Source: an uncultured Collinsella sp.
GTDB lineage: Bacteria > Actinomycetota > Coriobacteriia > Coriobacteriales > Coriobacteriaceae
Assembly: GCA_900541675.1 (NCBI GenBank)
Contig: UQKU01000003.1
Location: 47,827-111,826, forward strand
Direction of reading: 5' to 3'
DNA: 64,000 bases
The position numbers were made by a program, and so were the translations under genes. Below are positions 63,026 through 64,000 of this stretch, one piece after another (positions within the stretch are counted from its first letter, which is position 1; every line of letters starts with the position of its first letter). The notes below the pieces were generated by a model. That model saw only the letters and a program-made list of their open reading frames with translations. It searched no databases and was not told the DNA's origin.

Positions 63026-64000
63026 CTAGGCGTCGTACGCCGCAAGGGTGCGCTTGAGAATCGAACCGTCGCGCTCACAAGGCTCGGGTCCGTTCTTGCG
63101 CAGCATACACTCTTCCTCGCCCTTACCGGTCACGATGACCACGGCAGGACGGACAGTTTCGCGCACGGCAGTCTCGATAGCGGCAACGCGATCAGTCACG
63201 ATTTGCCAGTTATCATTTCCCTGCGCTTGAACGTTGCGCGCGATCTCGGCGCAGATGTCCTCGACATCCTCGGGGCCGGGGTCATCCTCGGTAATCACGA
63301 TTCGGTCGGCATACTTGCCAGCGGCGATGCCCATCGTGGTGCGTCGATCGACACCCTTACCGCCCGTAGCGCCAAATACAACCGCCAGCTCGCGCTCGGG
63401 ATAGTTCTCGCGCAAGTCGCGCAGGAGTGTCTCGAGGCTCATGCCGTTATGTGCAAAATCGACGATGCCCAGGATTTTGCCCGATACGGACGGATAGAGC
63501 TCCATACGTCCGGGAACGAAGACGCCCTCAAAGCCATGGACGATACCCTCTTCGGAAATGCCCAAGGCCTCGGCGCAGGCAATAGCGGCAAGCGCGTTGG
63601 ACACATTGAACTTAACCGGCGTGGGAATCACAATGTCACGCGTAAAACGGGGCGTGCGCACCGTTGCCACCACGCCGCAGTCGCCATTGCGAATCGCCAG
63701 CGCAAGCACGTCGGCACGCTCGTCGGTCAGGGAGAACGTCACCGTACGTTCGCAACGAGATGCCGCCTCGAGCGCGCGATCGACCTTATCCATATCGAGA
63801 TTGACCACGGCAAAACGGCTCTGCAAGAAGATTTTGAGCTTGCTGGCAAAGTAATCCTCGAGCGTCGGATGCTCAATCGGCGAAATGTGATCCTCGCCGA
63901 TATTGGTAAAGGCGCCGACTTCAAAGTCAATCTTGCCCGTACGCTCGTATTTGAGGCCCTGACTCGATGCCTCCATAACCAGCCACGGGGCACCCGCCTC
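63026..64000 (-). CDS. murE: UDP-N-acetylmuramoyl-tripeptide synthetase-like Mur ligase (5' end outside window)
   Basis: The C-terminal about 325 residues of a Mur ligase; the start lies beyond the right edge. The visible part begins EAGAPWLVMEASSQGL, the conserved MurE stretch, followed by FTNIGEDHI, the carbamylated-Lys loop region, and the C-terminal domain (PGRMELYPSVSGKILGIVDFAHNGMSLETLL, VFGATGGKGVDRRTTMG). The acceptor-specific DNPR-type motif is replaced by a DPGPED stretch, so the amino acid added cannot be told. First visible gene of the murI operon. Confidence 0.88.
   Translation of the reverse strand, partial: EAGAPWLVMEASSQGLKYERTGKIDFEVGAFTNIGEDHISPIEHPTLEDYFASKLKIFLQSRFAVVNLDMDKVDRALEAASRCERTVTFSLTDERADVLALAIRNGDCGVVATVRTPRFTRDIVIPTPVKFNVSNALAAIACAEALGISEEGIVHGFEGVFVPGRMELYPSVSGKILGIVDFAHNGMSLETLLRDLRENYPERELAVVFGATGGKGVDRRTTMGIAAGKYADRIVITEDDPGPEDVEDICAEIARNVQAQGNDNWQIVTDRVAAIETAVRETVRPAVVIVTGKGEEECMLRKNGPEPCERDGSILKRTLAAYDA

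Noticed and set aside
1..64000. CRISPR array, prophage or insertion sequence
   Set aside because: No regularly spaced direct repeats, phage structural genes or transposases were seen on either strand.

Overview
The window looks like a chromosomal segment of a high-GC, Gram-positive gut actinobacterium of the class Coriobacteriia, most probably Collinsella or a close relative. This rests on protein style, GC-rich codon use, gene set (ClpC, GreA, DisA, Veg, a fused FeoA-FeoB, a giant acyl-CoA dehydratase activase) and repeat style. It is inference from reading; no database search was made. No rRNA operon, CRISPR array, transposase or intact prophage was seen.

Layout. 1-1050: rplJ (L10) with a structured L10 leader, and behind it a very large palindrome. 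1-13.6 kb: aminotransferase, hypothetical protein, DNA glycosylase, GH13 glycosidase, MFS exporter, FeoA-FeoB iron transporter with a DtxR-like operator, an arginine-type antiporter plus dimethylarginine dimethylaminohydrolase with a divergent GntR regulator, and an esterase. 13.8-25.8 kb (mostly plus strand): PTS IIA-Glc, asnS, a WYL-like regulator, a three-gene TrpXYZ-like ABC transporter, a 5'-nucleotidase broken by one amber codon, MscS, and a two-gene unit joining a ParB-like/BMP fusion protein to a metallophosphoesterase. 25.9-31.1 kb: the rpmG-trnW-secE-nusG-rplK-rplA operon, tuf with an upstream tRNA-Tyr/Thr/Met cluster, and a repeat-rich stretch ending in tRNA-Thr(TGT).

31.3-43.6 kb: an accessory patch holds an HTH-fused HipA-like kinase behind a perfect 28-bp inverted repeat, a canonical hipBA pair with three operator half-sites, and a RelB-type antitoxin with a PIN toxin. 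Between them lie a housekeeping operon (disA-ispD-ispF-cysS-rlmB-yacP), mntP and pepD. 43.6-54.3 kb: clpC, a 1479-residue activase with its TetR regulator, a DUF2798-like membrane protein and a ThrE-type exporter. 54.6-64 kb: lysS (with an extra C-terminal tRNA-binding domain), greA, tatA, tRNA-Pro, ispE, veg, then a minus-strand operon murE-like/HAD/murI/rph/rdgB/dtd; the first gene runs off the right edge.

How the parts work together. Three MEP isoprenoid genes (ispD, ispF, ispE), two cell-wall genes (murI, murE-like), translation genes and RNA maintenance genes form the core. Several accessory units carry a visible operator next to a plausible regulator: GntR/DDAH, TetR/activase, HipB/HipA, RelB/PIN, and iron control of feoB. 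The most unusual non-coding features are a 152-bp structured repeat that abuts stop codons of opposite-strand genes, with a diverged relative between cysS and rlmB; a 67-nt hairpin family; and terminators sharing a GGGACAGG-type loop.
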